Part shown: piece by piece, positions 17,617-27,522 of the stretch
Numbering within the stretch: the first letter of the stretch is position 1
How the letters are laid out: each line of letters begins with the position of its first letter
DNA from: Myxococcales bacterium
GTDB lineage: Bacteria; Myxococcota_A; UBA796; GCA-2862545
Length of the DNA stretch: 64,000 nucleotides
Direction of reading: 5' to 3'
NCBI GenBank assembly: GCA_019634415.1
Contig: JAHQVJ010000129.1
Location: forward strand, 62,001 to 126,000
Position numbers and translations under genes: made by a program
Notes under the pieces: generated by a model
Told to the model about the DNA's origin: nothing
Database searches by the model: none
The model's input: only the letters and a program-made list of their open reading frames with translations

Positions 17617-18996
17617 ATGGCCACGATTCCGCAGAACGAAGCGCGAGGCAACTTCGGGTCCCTGATGGGCTTCGTGATGGCGGGAGCAGGCTCCGCCATC
17701 GGCCTCGGCAACATCTGGCGCTTTCCCTACATGACCGGTGAGAACGGTGGGGCCGCGTTCCTGCTGATCTACCTGCTCTTCGTGGTCGCCATCGGCGTGC
17801 CCGTGCTGTTCGCCGAGCTCGCCATGGGGCGGGCCTCGCAGCGCAACCCCGTGGGGGCGTTCACCGTGCTCGCACCTGGCTCGTCCTGGGGCTGGGTGGG
17901 GGGCCTGGGCGTGCTCACGGGGTTCTGCATCCTGGCGTTCTACAGCGTCGTGGCAGGGTGGACGCTGGGCTACCTGGGGATGGCCCTCTCGGGTACCTTC
18001 GCGGGGCCCGTGGACGCCGAGCGCAGCGGCGCCATCTTCGGCGACTTCGTGGCGGACCCGGCGATGGCGGTGGGGCTGTGCATCCTGTTCCTCACCATCA
18101 CGGCGGTGGTGGTGCGGGGGGGCGTGCAGAAGGGGATCCAGCGCACCACGTCGGTGTTGATGCCGGCGTTCTTCGCGCTGCTGGTGCTGCTGGCGGGCCG
18201 GTCGCTGACGCTCGAGGGCGCCGAGGCCGGTGTGTCGTTCCTGTTCGCCGTGGACTTCTCCAAGATCACGCCCACGGTGGTGGTGCAGGCCCTCGGCCAG
18301 GCGCTGTTCAGCCTGTCGCTGGGCATGGGCGCGATGATCACCTACGGAAGCTACCTGGACCGCAAGGCGAGCATGCCGCTGGCCGGCGCGTCCGTGGCCC
18401 TGTTCGACACGGGGATCGCCATCTTGGCGGGCCTCATCATCTTCCCCGCCCTGTTCGCCTCGGGGGCCGACCCCAGCGGTGGCCCTGGACTGGTGTTCGT
18501 GGTGATGCCCACGATCTTCGACGCGATGCCCTTGGGCGGCGTGTTCGCCGTGGCCTTCTACCTGCTGCTCGCCACCGCCGCGCTCACCTCCACCATCAGC
18601 CTGCTCGAGGTGGTGGTGTCGTACCTGGTGGACGAGCGGGGGATCGGGCGCGAGGTGGCGGTGTGGGGCACCACGGCGGCCTGTGCTGCCCTGGCGGTGC
18701 CGTCTGCGCTGTCGCTGGGGGCGGTCTCCGGCCTGTCGGAGCTGCCAGGGGTGGGCATGGGCTTCCTCGACTTGCAGAACGCCCTGTGGGGCAACTACGC
18801 GCTGTCCTTCGGGGCCTTGATGATCTGCCTGTTCGTGGGCTGGCGCTGGGGCGTGCAGCCCGCCCTCGACGAGATCGGAGCGTCGGGCCAGCCGTTGCCC
18901 GCAGGAGCGGTGTGGGGGGCGCTCGTGCGGTTCGTGTGCCCCGTGGCCGTGGGCGGCTTGCTGGTCTACATCGTGGTGACGCAGAACTACTTCTGA
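17617..18996 (+). CDS. neurotransmitter:sodium symporter family transporter
   Basis: A 459-residue membrane protein of the NSS/SNF family, Na+-coupled importers of amino acids in bacteria (LeuT, MhsT). The first transmembrane helix carries the signature GAGSAIGLGNIWRFPYMTGENGG (split here only by its unwound centre) that binds Na+ and substrate, followed by LFAELAMGRASQRNP. About twelve hydrophobic helices can be counted; the sixth contains the family's LSLGMGAMITYGSYL region. Length is normal. It is a single-gene unit divergent from lspA with no neighbouring amino-acid pathway, so the substrate cannot be named. Confidence 0.9.
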   Translation: MATIPQNEARGNFGSLMGFVMAGAGSAIGLGNIWRFPYMTGENGGAAFLLIYLLFVVAIGVPVLFAELAMGRASQRNPVGAFTVLAPGSSWGWVGGLGVLTGFCILAFYSVVAGWTLGYLGMALSGTFAGPVDAERSGAIFGDFVADPAMAVGLCILFLTITAVVVRGGVQKGIQRTTSVLMPAFFALLVLLAGRSLTLEGAEAGVSFLFAVDFSKITPTVVVQALGQALFSLSLGMGAMITYGSYLDRKASMPLAGASVALFDTGIAILAGLIIFPALFASGADPSGGPGLVFVVMPTIFDAMPLGGVFAVAFYLLLATAALTSTISLLEVVVSYLVDERGIGREVAVWGTTAACAALAVPSALSLGAVSGLSELPGVGMGFLDLQNALWGNYALSFGALMICLFVGWRWGVQPALDEIGASGQPLPAGAVWGALVRFVCPVAVGGLLVYIVVTQNYF

Positions 18997-19190
18997 CGTC
19001 GACTGTCGCTGTGATTCCTCCGACCCTCGTGAGCCGCAGCGGCGCCAGCCTTCGTTTCGTCCATCGATCGGCCGCGAACGCGTCACGACCACGGTCACCG
19101 CAGATGTCATGAAGGAGTCGGGCTGCACAGGTGCGCTGCTCGACGCAGTTGGGTCGAGCCCGTCAGATTCTTCGACCAAGGTGGGGCAAG

Positions 19191-20153
19191 CTACAGGCGG
19201 CGCGCTCGGGTGAGCACCATCGTGACCACCTGAGCGCGCATTCCGCGGTCGTCCGAGGCCCAGCTGCGCACTGCCTCTGCCAGTCCCTCGTCCGACGCCG
19301 CGAAGCGCCGCTCTCGGAAGGAGCCGTAGCCCTCCGGCAGTGCTTCCTCCGGGGGCGGCTCCAGTGGATCGAGGTGCCTCGACGCGCGCACGTCGTTGGC
19401 GATCACCTCGGTGCTCCCTTGCATGAGCAACCCCGATCCCAGCTGCTCCGGCACCTCCGCCGGCAGCTGCACGCCCGGGAACCAGAAGGGGCCGATCCAG
19501 CCCCGTCCCAGGTGCAGCACCTCCGCCCCCACCGCGTCCGTCAGCTGCGCGCGCAGCGCCATCAGCGGGGTGGCGAAGTGGCGGGTGAGCAGGTGCTGGA
19601 GAGACTCCTCGATGATCAAGCGCCCCTGCGGATCCAGCCGGATCGCCCCCGTGGGCGGCCCCGGCGTCTTCAGCTCCACCCGGACCCGCACCCAGCGTCC
19701 GTCCGGCACCATGCGGTCGTAGGCCAGCGCCACCTGCATCCAGCCCGAGTCGCCGATGCGACGGATGGCGCCGCCGATGCGGGTGGCGGGCAACAGCTCC
19801 GCGGTGCGCAGGTGGCGATGCAGCGTGCGCCGATCGTGCATGCGCGCCCCCAGCTCCGGATCGAGATCGCGGGCGCGCTGTAGCTCCGCGTCGCTGGGAT
19901 CCTCGGCGTCGGTGCCGCGCGTAGCCAGCACCGCCTCGCTGCGCGCGCGCTCCAGCCACTGGTACGTGGGCATGCCGGTGTGGGTGGAGACCTCGGCAGG
20001 CAACAGCAGCGATCCGCCGTTCGCCGGATCGAGGGCGTGCAGGTGATCGAGGGCGGCCGACAGCGACACGTGGTCCTCGTTGGGAGCCAGCGCATCGAGG
20101 GCCGCGCGCAGGGCGCGCACATAGGGTCCCACGCGCTCGCGGGGCAGCTCCAT
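19191..20153 (-). CDS. hypothetical protein, partner of the upstream coiled-coil gene
   Basis: A 320-residue soluble protein of mixed alpha/beta character with no signal peptide and no motif I recognise. The middle (ALAYDRMVPDGRWVRVRVEL) is strand-rich; the ends are helical. Its ATG overlaps the TGA of the coiled-coil gene (TGATG), so translation is coupled and the two proteins probably form a complex or act in the same step. Codon use and GC match the neighbours. No function is proposed. Confidence 0.7.
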   Translation of the reverse strand: MELPRERVGPYVRALRAALDALAPNEDHVSLSAALDHLHALDPANGGSLLLPAEVSTHTGMPTYQWLERARSEAVLATRGTDAEDPSDAELQRARDLDPELGARMHDRRTLHRHLRTAELLPATRIGGAIRRIGDSGWMQVALAYDRMVPDGRWVRVRVELKTPGPPTGAIRLDPQGRLIIEESLQHLLTRHFATPLMALRAQLTDAVGAEVLHLGRGWIGPFWFPGVQLPAEVPEQLGSGLLMQGSTEVIANDVRASRHLDPLEPPPEEALPEGYGSFRERRFAASDEGLAEAVRSWASDDRGMRAQVVTMVLTRARRL

Positions 20154-21172
20154 CAGGGATCTTTGCCGAGCAGGTTGTCGATCTCGGCCTGCGCCGAGTC
20201 CCGCAGCGCGCGCTCCGCGTCGGCCTTGGCGCGATCCCGATCCACCGCGAGCAGCTCCACCTCGAGGGCTGCCTCGGTGGCCTCGGTCTCGGCCTGGACC
20301 CGCGCAGACAGGTGCGGTAGCACCTCGGCGATGAGCAGCGAGCTGCGCTCGACGTAGTCGGCCGTCGCCTGCATGGCCTCGTTGAGCTCGTCCAGCGACT
20401 CCTGGAGCTCCTGCACCACGATGGGCGCATCGGCCAGCATGCCCAGCCCCTGGATCCGGCGACCCGCCGCGTTGACCGTGTGGGTGGCCGACAGCACGTA
20501 CTGCGCCATCTCCTCGTGCAGCTTGAGCACGGTGTCGCGCAGCGCACGAGCCGAGGGCAGGTGCTGGCGAGCGAGCTCGGCGGCGGCCTTGTGCAGCTCC
20601 AGCGCCACTGCCTCGGTGCGGGCGTCGAAGGAGTAGCGATCGCGTCTGCGGGCTTGCTCCTCGGGGGTCAGCGAGGCGTCCTCGTCAACCTCCTGCAACG
20701 CGTCCTCGAGCTCCAGCACGCGGCGCGCAGCCACCTGCTGGTTGTGCAGCGACTCCCCCAGCTCCCGGTGGAGCCGGTCCACCTCTTGCTGCAGCTCCAG
20801 CGCGCACAGCTTCAGCTCGTCGCTGAAGGCGGTGGCCTCGCGCAGGCGCACGCTCACCTGCTCGTACTGGCGCAGCAGCCCCTCGGCGATGGAGCGGCGC
20901 GCCAGCGCACTGCGCCGGGCGGTGAAGGGACGCACCAGGGAGGCGAGCAGGGAGCCGTCGGACTCCTGGTTCTCCATGTGGTCGAGCTCGGACCGCTGCT
21001 TGCGCAGCGTCACCAAGCCATCCGCCAGCTCCCGGCCGATCTGCTTCTGGCTGTCGAGCATGTCGGAGACCTGTCCCATCGCGCGACGGTGGCGCTCCGC
21101 CACCTCCCGCTGCCGCCGCTGCAACACGGCATGGGAAAGCTGCTCACCTAGGTAGTTCTGACGGTCGCTCAT
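20153..21172 (-). CDS. coiled-coil protein
   Basis: A 339-residue protein dominated by long heptad-patterned helices (for example LKLCALELQQEVDRLHREL and VLELEDALQEVDEDASL) with no signal peptide or membrane helix. It is rich in Glu, Arg, Leu and Gln. It resembles tellurite-resistance/phage-shock-type coiled coils only in general composition; I do not assign a family. It is the first gene of a two-gene operon with the 320-residue protein, and divergent from the Rieske oxygenase gene 40 bases away. Confidence 0.7.
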   Translation of the reverse strand: MSDRQNYLGEQLSHAVLQRRQREVAERHRRAMGQVSDMLDSQKQIGRELADGLVTLRKQRSELDHMENQESDGSLLASLVRPFTARRSALARRSIAEGLLRQYEQVSVRLREATAFSDELKLCALELQQEVDRLHRELGESLHNQQVAARRVLELEDALQEVDEDASLTPEEQARRRDRYSFDARTEAVALELHKAAAELARQHLPSARALRDTVLKLHEEMAQYVLSATHTVNAAGRRIQGLGMLADAPIVVQELQESLDELNEAMQATADYVERSSLLIAEVLPHLSARVQAETEATEAALEVELLAVDRDRAKADAERALRDSAQAEIDNLLGKDP

Positions 21173-21212
21173 GGCCCTCGCAGGACCTGTGGCCCCATGC
21201 TACCAGCGGAGC

Positions 21213-22283
21213 ATGGCGCAGTCGTACTTCGAGGTGGATCCGGATGTGCGGTCCGCCCGCACACCCCCCTCACAGCTGTATGGTGATCCGGCCTGGCATA
21301 CACGGATCCTCGATGCAGTGTGGGCGCGGGCGTGGCACTACCTGCAAGGAGTGGTGCTCGAAGGCGACACCTCGTCGTCGCCCAACGTGATCCCCCTCGA
21401 CGTGTGTGGCGAGCCCCTGATCCTCACGCGCGGCGCCGACGGGGCGGAGCGTCTGCTCTCCAACGTGTGCACCCACCGCGGGGCCACGCTGCACGACGCG
21501 CCCTGCACGGTGAGGCACCTGCGCTGCCCGTACCACGGGCGTCGCTTCCACCTGGACGGCGCGGTGGCGGCTGCCCCGGGGTTCGATCACCTCGAGGGTT
21601 TCCCCGGTGAGCGCGACGCCCTGCCGAGCGCACACCTGGCGCGTCTCGGTCCGCTGCGCTTCGGGTCGCTGAAGGCACAGCCAGAGGCCGAAGCTTGGCT
21701 GGGGCCGGTGTGGGAGCGCCTGCCGTGGGTGCCCTGGGACGAGCTTCGACCGCAGCCGGCCGGGGAACGACACCACCGCATCGCCGTCAACTGGGCGCTG
21801 TACGTGGAGAACTACCTCGAGGGGCTGCACATCCCCTACGTGCACCCGGGCTTGGCCCGCGTGCTCGACGGGCCCGCCTACCGCACCGAGCTGCTGGAGC
21901 ACGGCACGCTGCAGGTGGGGGTCGCGAGCCCCGGCGCGCCCTGCATGCACCCTCCCGCAGGTGCGAAGGACCACGGCACCGCCATCGGCGGGTACTACGT
22001 GTGGTTGTTCCCGGGCACCATGATCAACCTCTACCCGTGGGGGGTGAGCATGAACCAGGTGGAGCCGGTGGGGCCCACCGACTCCATCGTGCACTACCGC
22101 ACCTGGGTGTTCGATCCCCAGGCGCCACCGCCCGACGTGGACACGGTGGAGCTTCAGGATCAGCAGGTGGTGGCGCGTGTGCAGGCCGGCGTGCGAGCTC
22201 GGCTGTACCAGGGCGGCTCCTACAGCCCCACCGAAGAGGTGGGCGTGCATCACTTCCATCGCCTGCTGGCGGCGGCCCTCTGA
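21213..22283 (+). CDS. Rieske [2Fe-2S] aromatic-ring-hydroxylating-type oxygenase
   Basis: A 356-residue protein of the Rieske non-heme iron oxygenase alpha-subunit type. The Rieske cluster ligands are CTHRG near residue 86 and CPYHG near residue 105. The mononuclear iron site appears in ENYLEGLHIPYVHPGL (two His), with a C-terminal catalytic domain (GGYYVWLFPGTMINLYPWG). These enzymes use electrons from a separate reductase to hydroxylate or demethylate a substrate. No ferredoxin or reductase gene is nearby, so it must borrow one. The ATG at 21213 was preferred over 21171, which would overlap the divergent gene's start. Substrate unknown; choline/carnitine-type and sterol-type oxygenases are alternatives. 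Confidence 0.85.
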   Translation: MAQSYFEVDPDVRSARTPPSQLYGDPAWHTRILDAVWARAWHYLQGVVLEGDTSSSPNVIPLDVCGEPLILTRGADGAERLLSNVCTHRGATLHDAPCTVRHLRCPYHGRRFHLDGAVAAAPGFDHLEGFPGERDALPSAHLARLGPLRFGSLKAQPEAEAWLGPVWERLPWVPWDELRPQPAGERHHRIAVNWALYVENYLEGLHIPYVHPGLARVLDGPAYRTELLEHGTLQVGVASPGAPCMHPPAGAKDHGTAIGGYYVWLFPGTMINLYPWGVSMNQVEPVGPTDSIVHYRTWVFDPQAPPPDVDTVELQDQQVVARVQAGVRARLYQGGSYSPTEEVGVHHFHRLLAAAL

Positions 22284-22852
22284 GTACCGAGGCGCTGGCG
22301 CTGGGCTTGGGGATCGTGGCCGTGGTGTGGTTCGGGCCCACGCTGCTGCGGCGGCTGGTCGCGCGAACGGTGCAGTGGGCGAGGGGGCAGCCGCGCCTGG
22401 ATCCCTACGCGTCGCGGGTGGGTTCCGAGCAGCGACAGCGCCTGCAGCACGCCTTGGCGCAGGCGGTGCGGAGCCCAGAGCTGAGCACCTTGAGCGACGC
22501 CCTACACGCCTGCAGCGTGGATCGCTTCGGCTGGGTCTGGCGCGACGGCGCGAAGCGGCTGCAGCCGCTGGTGGCACGCGCCCTGGAGCGCGAGCCCCAG
22601 AGCGTGGATCTGCGGGCGCTGCGCGCGCAGGTGCTGGCTCACTTGGGAGATCTGGCCGGCGCCAAGGAGATGGTGGATCAGCTGCCGCCGGATCACTGGC
22701 GGGCCTGCTTCACGCGGGCGCTGCTCTACGACGCGGCAGGGGACGTGACGCGCACCAGCAACGCCTTGGTGGCGGCCCTGGAGCTGGCGCCGCAGCCCCC
22801 GCGCCCCTTCCTCGTCGAGCAGCTGGAGCGCTTCGCCGCGGAGCGCCGTTAG
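22280..22852 (+). CDS. membrane-anchored helical-repeat protein
   Basis: The frame overlaps the TGA of the Rieske gene (CTGA) and encodes up to 190 residues: one N-terminal membrane helix (ALGLGIVAVVWFGPTLL), a basic stretch, then TPR-like helices (ALEREPQSVDLRALRAQVLA; LLYDAAGDVTRTSNALVAAL). No ATG is available near the N terminus; CTG at 22280, TTG at 22307 and GTG at 22316 are the candidate starts, so the first residues are uncertain. It probably tethers or scaffolds a partner at the inner membrane. Close coupling suggests a link to the Rieske protein, but this is inference only. Confidence 0.6.
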   Translation: MSTEALALGLGIVAVVWFGPTLLRRLVARTVQWARGQPRLDPYASRVGSEQRQRLQHALAQAVRSPELSTLSDALHACSVDRFGWVWRDGAKRLQPLVARALEREPQSVDLRALRAQVLAHLGDLAGAKEMVDQLPPDHWRACFTRALLYDAAGDVTRTSNALVAALELAPQPPRPFLVEQLERFAAERR

Positions 22853-22856
22853 GGCC

Positions 22857-25800
22857 TCACGGCAGCTTCGGGAGGGTCCGACCCTCGAACACCTCGTTGA
22901 GGCAGACCTGCTGGGCCGCCCGCTCCCGTGGACCGAGCGCTGCCTGGATGGTGGGGTGGTAGATCATCTCGCAGTAGCACTGGCGCGCCAGGCGCGAGGC
23001 AGAGTCCAGCCACACCACGGGATCGCCCCCGGTGGGTAGTCCCGGCGGAGGGGCCGTGAGCACCCCCGACGACAAGCACACCCGGTTGCCCACAAGGAAG
23101 GTCGCCACGGGCTCGTAGGTGGGGAAGTCGCGCCAGGCGGACCGAAGCTCCGTGGCCTGCACCGCACTCTGGAGCTGGGAGTACAGAGTGGCGGCGCGGG
23201 GGCGACGAACGGCACGGCGGGCCAGGGCGTACAGCCCCACCGGCGGGATCGCGGCCACGCCCGACATCTCGTGCACGTTGGGGGCCCGCTGCCCGGGGTA
23301 CACCCGGTCCCAGTGCACCAGCGGGCTTCGCATGGAGCTGCGCAGCATGGGCAGGGTGCGCGCGTTCTTGTAGCGCTTGCGGGCGTCGCGGATGGGACGG
23401 CACTCCCACTTGCGATCGAAGCGGTTGCCCGAGGCTCCCGAGTCCACACAGCGGCGGTAGGGGAACGACGCTGGTGTGGGGTTGGCCGTGTAGCCGTGTG
23501 CGCCAATCAGGAAGCCGACCGTGGTGGGGAGCTGTGGCCAGGCCGGTGTGGCGAGCACGTCCGCCTTGCGGCTCGCCACGTAGGGCAGGACCGCCTCCAG
23601 CGCGCGCCAGCGCTGCAGCCGCATCACGCCCTCCTCCTCGGGCTCGGCCTCGCGGCTCATGCGAGGGGGCTGCGTGCCGAACTCCCGCACGTTGCCCGCC
23701 TTCGAGGATCGCAGCACCCAGCCGTTGTGGCCCCAGCGCTCGGGGGGCGTGCCGCCAGCGGCGTCGACGTCCAGCGCGATGGTGGCCAGCTCGTCGCTCT
23801 TCCCGCGCGGAGCGAGCCACGACTTCCAGCTCGCCCACGGCTCGATCTTGCGGGTGCGTCCGCCGCGACTGCGGCACCAGAACGGATCGGCCGACTCCGA
23901 GCTGCACCACACGTCGGACCAGACCTCGAGGTAGCTCGCGGCTCCCTTCAGGCTGTCGCGGATGGCCGGCGGGATCGGATCTCCCGACTCGCGGCGTGCG
24001 TCCGCCAAGGCGAGCAGCTCCATCTGCATCTGTGGCAGGAGGCCTGCGTGGGCGAGCCCACGCTGAGCCACCTCGCTGCCGATGCTGGGCAAGGCGACGG
24101 CGCAGGGCACCTGCTGCCACGTGGGAGGCCGCAGCCGGAGGGTGGGCTGCACCTGACCCGTGAGGCCGTTGAGGTCGCTACCCCAGGCCAGCCGCACGCC
24201 GCTCTCGCCGATGGTCTGCTGGTACAGGCCCGCCACCACCGTGGTGCCCATGCAGTCGTGGCCCTGCAGCGTGTCGGCGAAGGGGCCGGGCTCGCCGCCG
24301 CTGCGGATCGGGTCGTTGCCGGTGTGCACGCCCACGAGGCCATCGCGGGAGGCGAGATCGGCGAGCTGATCGGCGTCGAGGTTGCGCTCGCGCAGCAGCA
24401 GGTTCGCCGAGGCGGGGTACGCGTGCGACGCGTACACGGGGTACTCGTCGGTGCTCCCGTCCACGCGATCGATGTGCTCGAGCACCTCGGCGAAGGCAGC
24501 GTCCGAGATGTCGGCCACGTCGATGGGCATCCCGCGCGCCATCATCGCCTCGACGAGCACCTTGCCGTCGGCGGACAGCCCGTAGGGGTTGCGGTACTGC
24601 TCTTCGTCGAGGGACGCCTTGCGATAGGCGGTGGGCAGGCGGTGAGGTCCGCCGAGCAGCGCTCCGACGGCCGAGGGGAGCCCGCCACCGGGCCTCCCCG
24701 CTCGCGTCGAGGCCTTGGCCTCGCACTCGGGGTAGGGCGCGTCGGGGAAGTCCTGCCACTTCCACTCCTTGGCGGCCTTGCCGCACGCCACCACCTTGCC
24801 GTCCACGTTCTCGGCTCGACCTCCGCGGGCATCGAGCCACGCCTGCTCGCGCACGGCCTCGGCGTCGAAGAAGCCGGCTCCGGCGAAGGGGCTGTCGTGC
24901 TCGTGCACGAGCTGCAGGGTGCTCACCTTGGGCAGCTCGTCGAGGTAGGCGTCGATGGCCGACCGCACGTGGGTGCGCACCATGGAGGCATCGCCGGCCA
25001 GTGCTCGAGCATGGCCGCGGTAGCCCTCCCGGAAGGGCACCCGGTCGCCGATGGTCTCCGATGGACCCAGCAGGTCGCTGGTCTGCATCGACAGCACCAC
25101 GGCGAGCTTGCCGTCGCGAATCGCGTTGTCGGCCTCCTGAGGGGTGGTCACCACCTCGGCCCACTCCCGATTCTGCTCGGCCCAGTGCAGCGCTGCGTCG
25201 TACTGGCGCTTGATGGCATCCATCGCGTTGCACCGCGTCGGATCTGCGCGGAGCTCGCGCTTGGGGACCTGGGCGCGGCAGCGCACCTCGTCGTGGGACA
25301 GGGACACCACCACGAGGTTCACCCCGACGGCACCGGCGTTGGCGGCGTCGATGATGTTGCGCCGGTAGGCGCCGTAGAAGGCCTCGAGCCCCCGGTGGAT
25401 GTCGTCGTACTGGGGATGCTCGGAGAGGAACCACAGGGCGGGGACGCCGTCGTGCGCCAAGCGCAGCCAACCCTCCCACACCTGCTGGTGGGTGGTGGTG
25501 TCGGGGGTGGGCCAGCCGAGCCAGTTGGGAAGGGTGTCGTGGCCGCTGATGCCCGACGGTGGGTGTGCGGCGTCGCGGTCGTCGGCCTGGCGATCGGGCT
25601 GCTGGTCCCGCTGGCTGCTGCACTGCGATGCCTTGCGCCCGTGCTCGGTCTTCAGGGGGCGGCCCCGCCGATCCACGCCACCGCAGGCGGCGAGCGCATC
25701 GGTGGGCGGACCGGAGCCGTCGCCGTGGAACCACGACCCGTGCTCCAAGGCGGCCCAGTGATGGACGTGCAGATCGGCCATGCCGAGGAGGGGAGCCACG

Positions 25801-25892
25801 GGCTTCGGGGCCGAGCGCGGGTCGATCCCCGTGGGCCAGTCATCGGGACCGACCGCGAGGGCGAGGGTGCCCCAAGCCATGAATGTCCACAT
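22857..25892 (-). CDS. secreted M19 (membrane dipeptidase)-like metal-dependent hydrolase, very large
   Basis: The 1011-residue protein starts with a short signal-like segment (MWTFMAWGTLALAVG). Near residue 40, MADLHVHHWA gives the DxHxH metal motif of amidohydrolase-like enzymes. Further matches to peptidase M19 are KLAVVLSMQTSDLLG, STLQLVHEHDSPFAG, GMPIDVADISDAAFAEVLEH, PVYASHAYPAS and VRLAWGSDLNG. M19 enzymes hydrolyse dipeptides or related amides with two metal ions and are about 400 residues long; here insertions and a C-terminal extension of roughly 350 residues more than double the size. The extension is Cys- and Trp-containing with no domain I recognise. Probably periplasmic or exported. 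Confidence 0.75.
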   Translation of the reverse strand: MWTFMAWGTLALAVGPDDWPTGIDPRSAPKPVAPLLGMADLHVHHWAALEHGSWFHGDGSGPPTDALAACGGVDRRGRPLKTEHGRKASQCSSQRDQQPDRQADDRDAAHPPSGISGHDTLPNWLGWPTPDTTTHQQVWEGWLRLAHDGVPALWFLSEHPQYDDIHRGLEAFYGAYRRNIIDAANAGAVGVNLVVVSLSHDEVRCRAQVPKRELRADPTRCNAMDAIKRQYDAALHWAEQNREWAEVVTTPQEADNAIRDGKLAVVLSMQTSDLLGPSETIGDRVPFREGYRGHARALAGDASMVRTHVRSAIDAYLDELPKVSTLQLVHEHDSPFAGAGFFDAEAVREQAWLDARGGRAENVDGKVVACGKAAKEWKWQDFPDAPYPECEAKASTRAGRPGGGLPSAVGALLGGPHRLPTAYRKASLDEEQYRNPYGLSADGKVLVEAMMARGMPIDVADISDAAFAEVLEHIDRVDGSTDEYPVYASHAYPASANLLLRERNLDADQLADLASRDGLVGVHTGNDPIRSGGEPGPFADTLQGHDCMGTTVVAGLYQQTIGESGVRLAWGSDLNGLTGQVQPTLRLRPPTWQQVPCAVALPSIGSEVAQRGLAHAGLLPQMQMELLALADARRESGDPIPPAIRDSLKGAASYLEVWSDVWCSSESADPFWCRSRGGRTRKIEPWASWKSWLAPRGKSDELATIALDVDAAGGTPPERWGHNGWVLRSSKAGNVREFGTQPPRMSREAEPEEEGVMRLQRWRALEAVLPYVASRKADVLATPAWPQLPTTVGFLIGAHGYTANPTPASFPYRRCVDSGASGNRFDRKWECRPIRDARKRYKNARTLPMLRSSMRSPLVHWDRVYPGQRAPNVHEMSGVAAIPPVGLYALARRAVRRPRAATLYSQLQSAVQATELRSAWRDFPTYEPVATFLVGNRVCLSSGVLTAPPPGLPTGGDPVVWLDSASRLARQCYCEMIYHPTIQAALGPRERAAQQVCLNEVFEGRTLPKLP

Positions 25893-26029
25893 CTATCCTT
25901 GCTCCCACCCGGAGTGTCGCCCCGCCGACGGCCGGGAATTCTGCTGGAACGCCGCGGAATGTACGTCCTGATGGGGGTCGGCGCAACCGACGGCCCCTGC
26001 AGTCGACCCATTCCTGTCCGCGGCGCCCC

Positions 26030-27522
26030 TCAAGAGTCGGGGACCTCTGCGGGAACGCGGGCGAACAGTGGCGGTTGCTCGCGAACGGCCCGCCCCACGA
26101 GCCCATCGTCGCCGAGCAGGGCCTCGGGGAGGGCCGTGCGCTCCGTCTCGCCTGCTGCGACGGCGTCGAACAGGGTGCGCGAGGTGCAGGGCATCACCTC
26201 GGCCACCGCGCTGGCGTACAGCCTCACCAGCGCTCGAGTCGTTCGCAGCACCACGGCACGTCTCGCATCGGACGGGGGCAGGGACCAGGGTGCCTGCGCG
26301 TCCACGTAGCGGTTCCCGATGCGGAACAGCGCGCGCAGCGCACCGATGGCGTCCCTGAACCGCAGGTCCTCGAGCGCTTCCTCGAGGGCCCGTACCTGCG
26401 CCCGGCAGCCGCGCCAGACGGCTTCCTCCTCTCCCGACGCGGAACCGGAGACGGTGGCGTGTTGCTGGGCGCAGAGGCGCTGGATCCGGCGCACGAAGTT
26501 CCCGAGCTGTCCCACGAGATCTTTGTTCACGACGGCTGCGAGCTGCTCCCAGGCGAAGCGGCTGTCGGCGGTCTCGGGCGTCTGGGCCAGCAGCCCCCAG
26601 CGCCACACGTCGGCGGGCAGGAGCTGCAGCGCTTCGTCCAGGAAGATCCCCACGCGGCGGCTCGTGGAGAACTTGTCGCCGTACCAGTTCAGCCAGTGCA
26701 ACGCCTGGACCCGCCTGGGCGCTGTGGTGTTGTTCGTCTCGTCCTGCGCACCGAGCAGGATGGCAGGCAGCCACAGGGTGTGGAACCAGGCGTTGTCCTT
26801 GCCGAGGAAGTGGGTGACTGCGACGTCCTCTCGCCACCACCCACTCGGTGCTAGGGAAGCGTAGGCGATGGGCGCGTCGAACCAGCACCAGAACACGCGG
26901 CCGGGAAGGTCGGGAACGGGCACGCCCCAGTCGAGGTCTCGCGTGATGCAGCGATCCTGCAGCCCGACGGACAGACCTGCCTCGGCTGCGGCCCGCGCCA
27001 CCGGCGACCAGGTCGGGGCGTGCTCGTCGACGTAGCGTCGCAGCCTGGGCTGCAGCTGCGACAGGGTGAGGAAGGCGTGCTCCGTGGCCCGCAGCTGCAG
27101 GTGGCGACAGCCCGACAGGGCACTTCGCGGATGGCGTAGGTCCGTGGGATCCAGGAGCTGCCCGCAGCCGTCGCACTGATCGCCCCTGGCATCGGGATGG
27201 CCGCAGCGAGGGCAGGTTCCGAGGACGAATCGGTCGGGCAGGGTGCGTCCGTCGGTGGGGCTGTAGAGCTGACGTCGGTAGTGGTCGGACTGGAGCGCGT
27301 GGTTGTGGGCGCAGTAGTCGGAGACGGAGCGCCCTCCGCCTGCGCACCGAGCTCCGCCACCGTTCCGTGCTCGTCGGTGGCACACAGGAAGAACACGTCG
27401 TGTCCCCTGCGCCTGAGGTGGCGCGCCGCCACGTCGGCGGGGAGCAGCGAGCCGATGAGGTTTCCGAGGTGTTTGGCCCCGTTGACATAGGGCAGGGCAC
27501 TGGTGATCAGGTGGCGCGCCAT
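26030..27522 (-). pseudogene. metG: broken methionyl-tRNA synthetase homologue
   Basis: The N-terminal frame reads ITSALPYVNGAKHLGN (HIGH-type signature) and CATDEHGTVAELGAQAEG, then coding continues in another frame from about 27330 with SVSDYCAHNHALQSDHYRR, QLYSPTDG and LPDRFVLGTCPRCG (zinc knuckle), WFDAPIAYA, KFSTSRR (KMSKS-like loop) and a complete anticodon-binding part. Besides the frameshift, about 40-50 residues normally present between the HALQ helix and QLYxP are missing. This region belongs to the catalytic core, so the product is very unlikely to charge tRNA. MetRS is essential, so a functional copy must exist elsewhere and this is a decayed second copy. A sequencing error could explain the shift but not the missing segment. 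Confidence 0.8.

Noticed and set aside
17500..20547. Long minus-strand frame continuing upstream of lspA
   Set aside because: Homology stops at the lspA start; the rest lies opposite the NSS transporter gene and across two other genes and is low-complexity.
23271..26309. 1012-codon plus-strand open frame
   Set aside because: It is the exact antisense of the M19-like gene, with His/Gly/Val-rich shadow composition and no signal peptide or motif.
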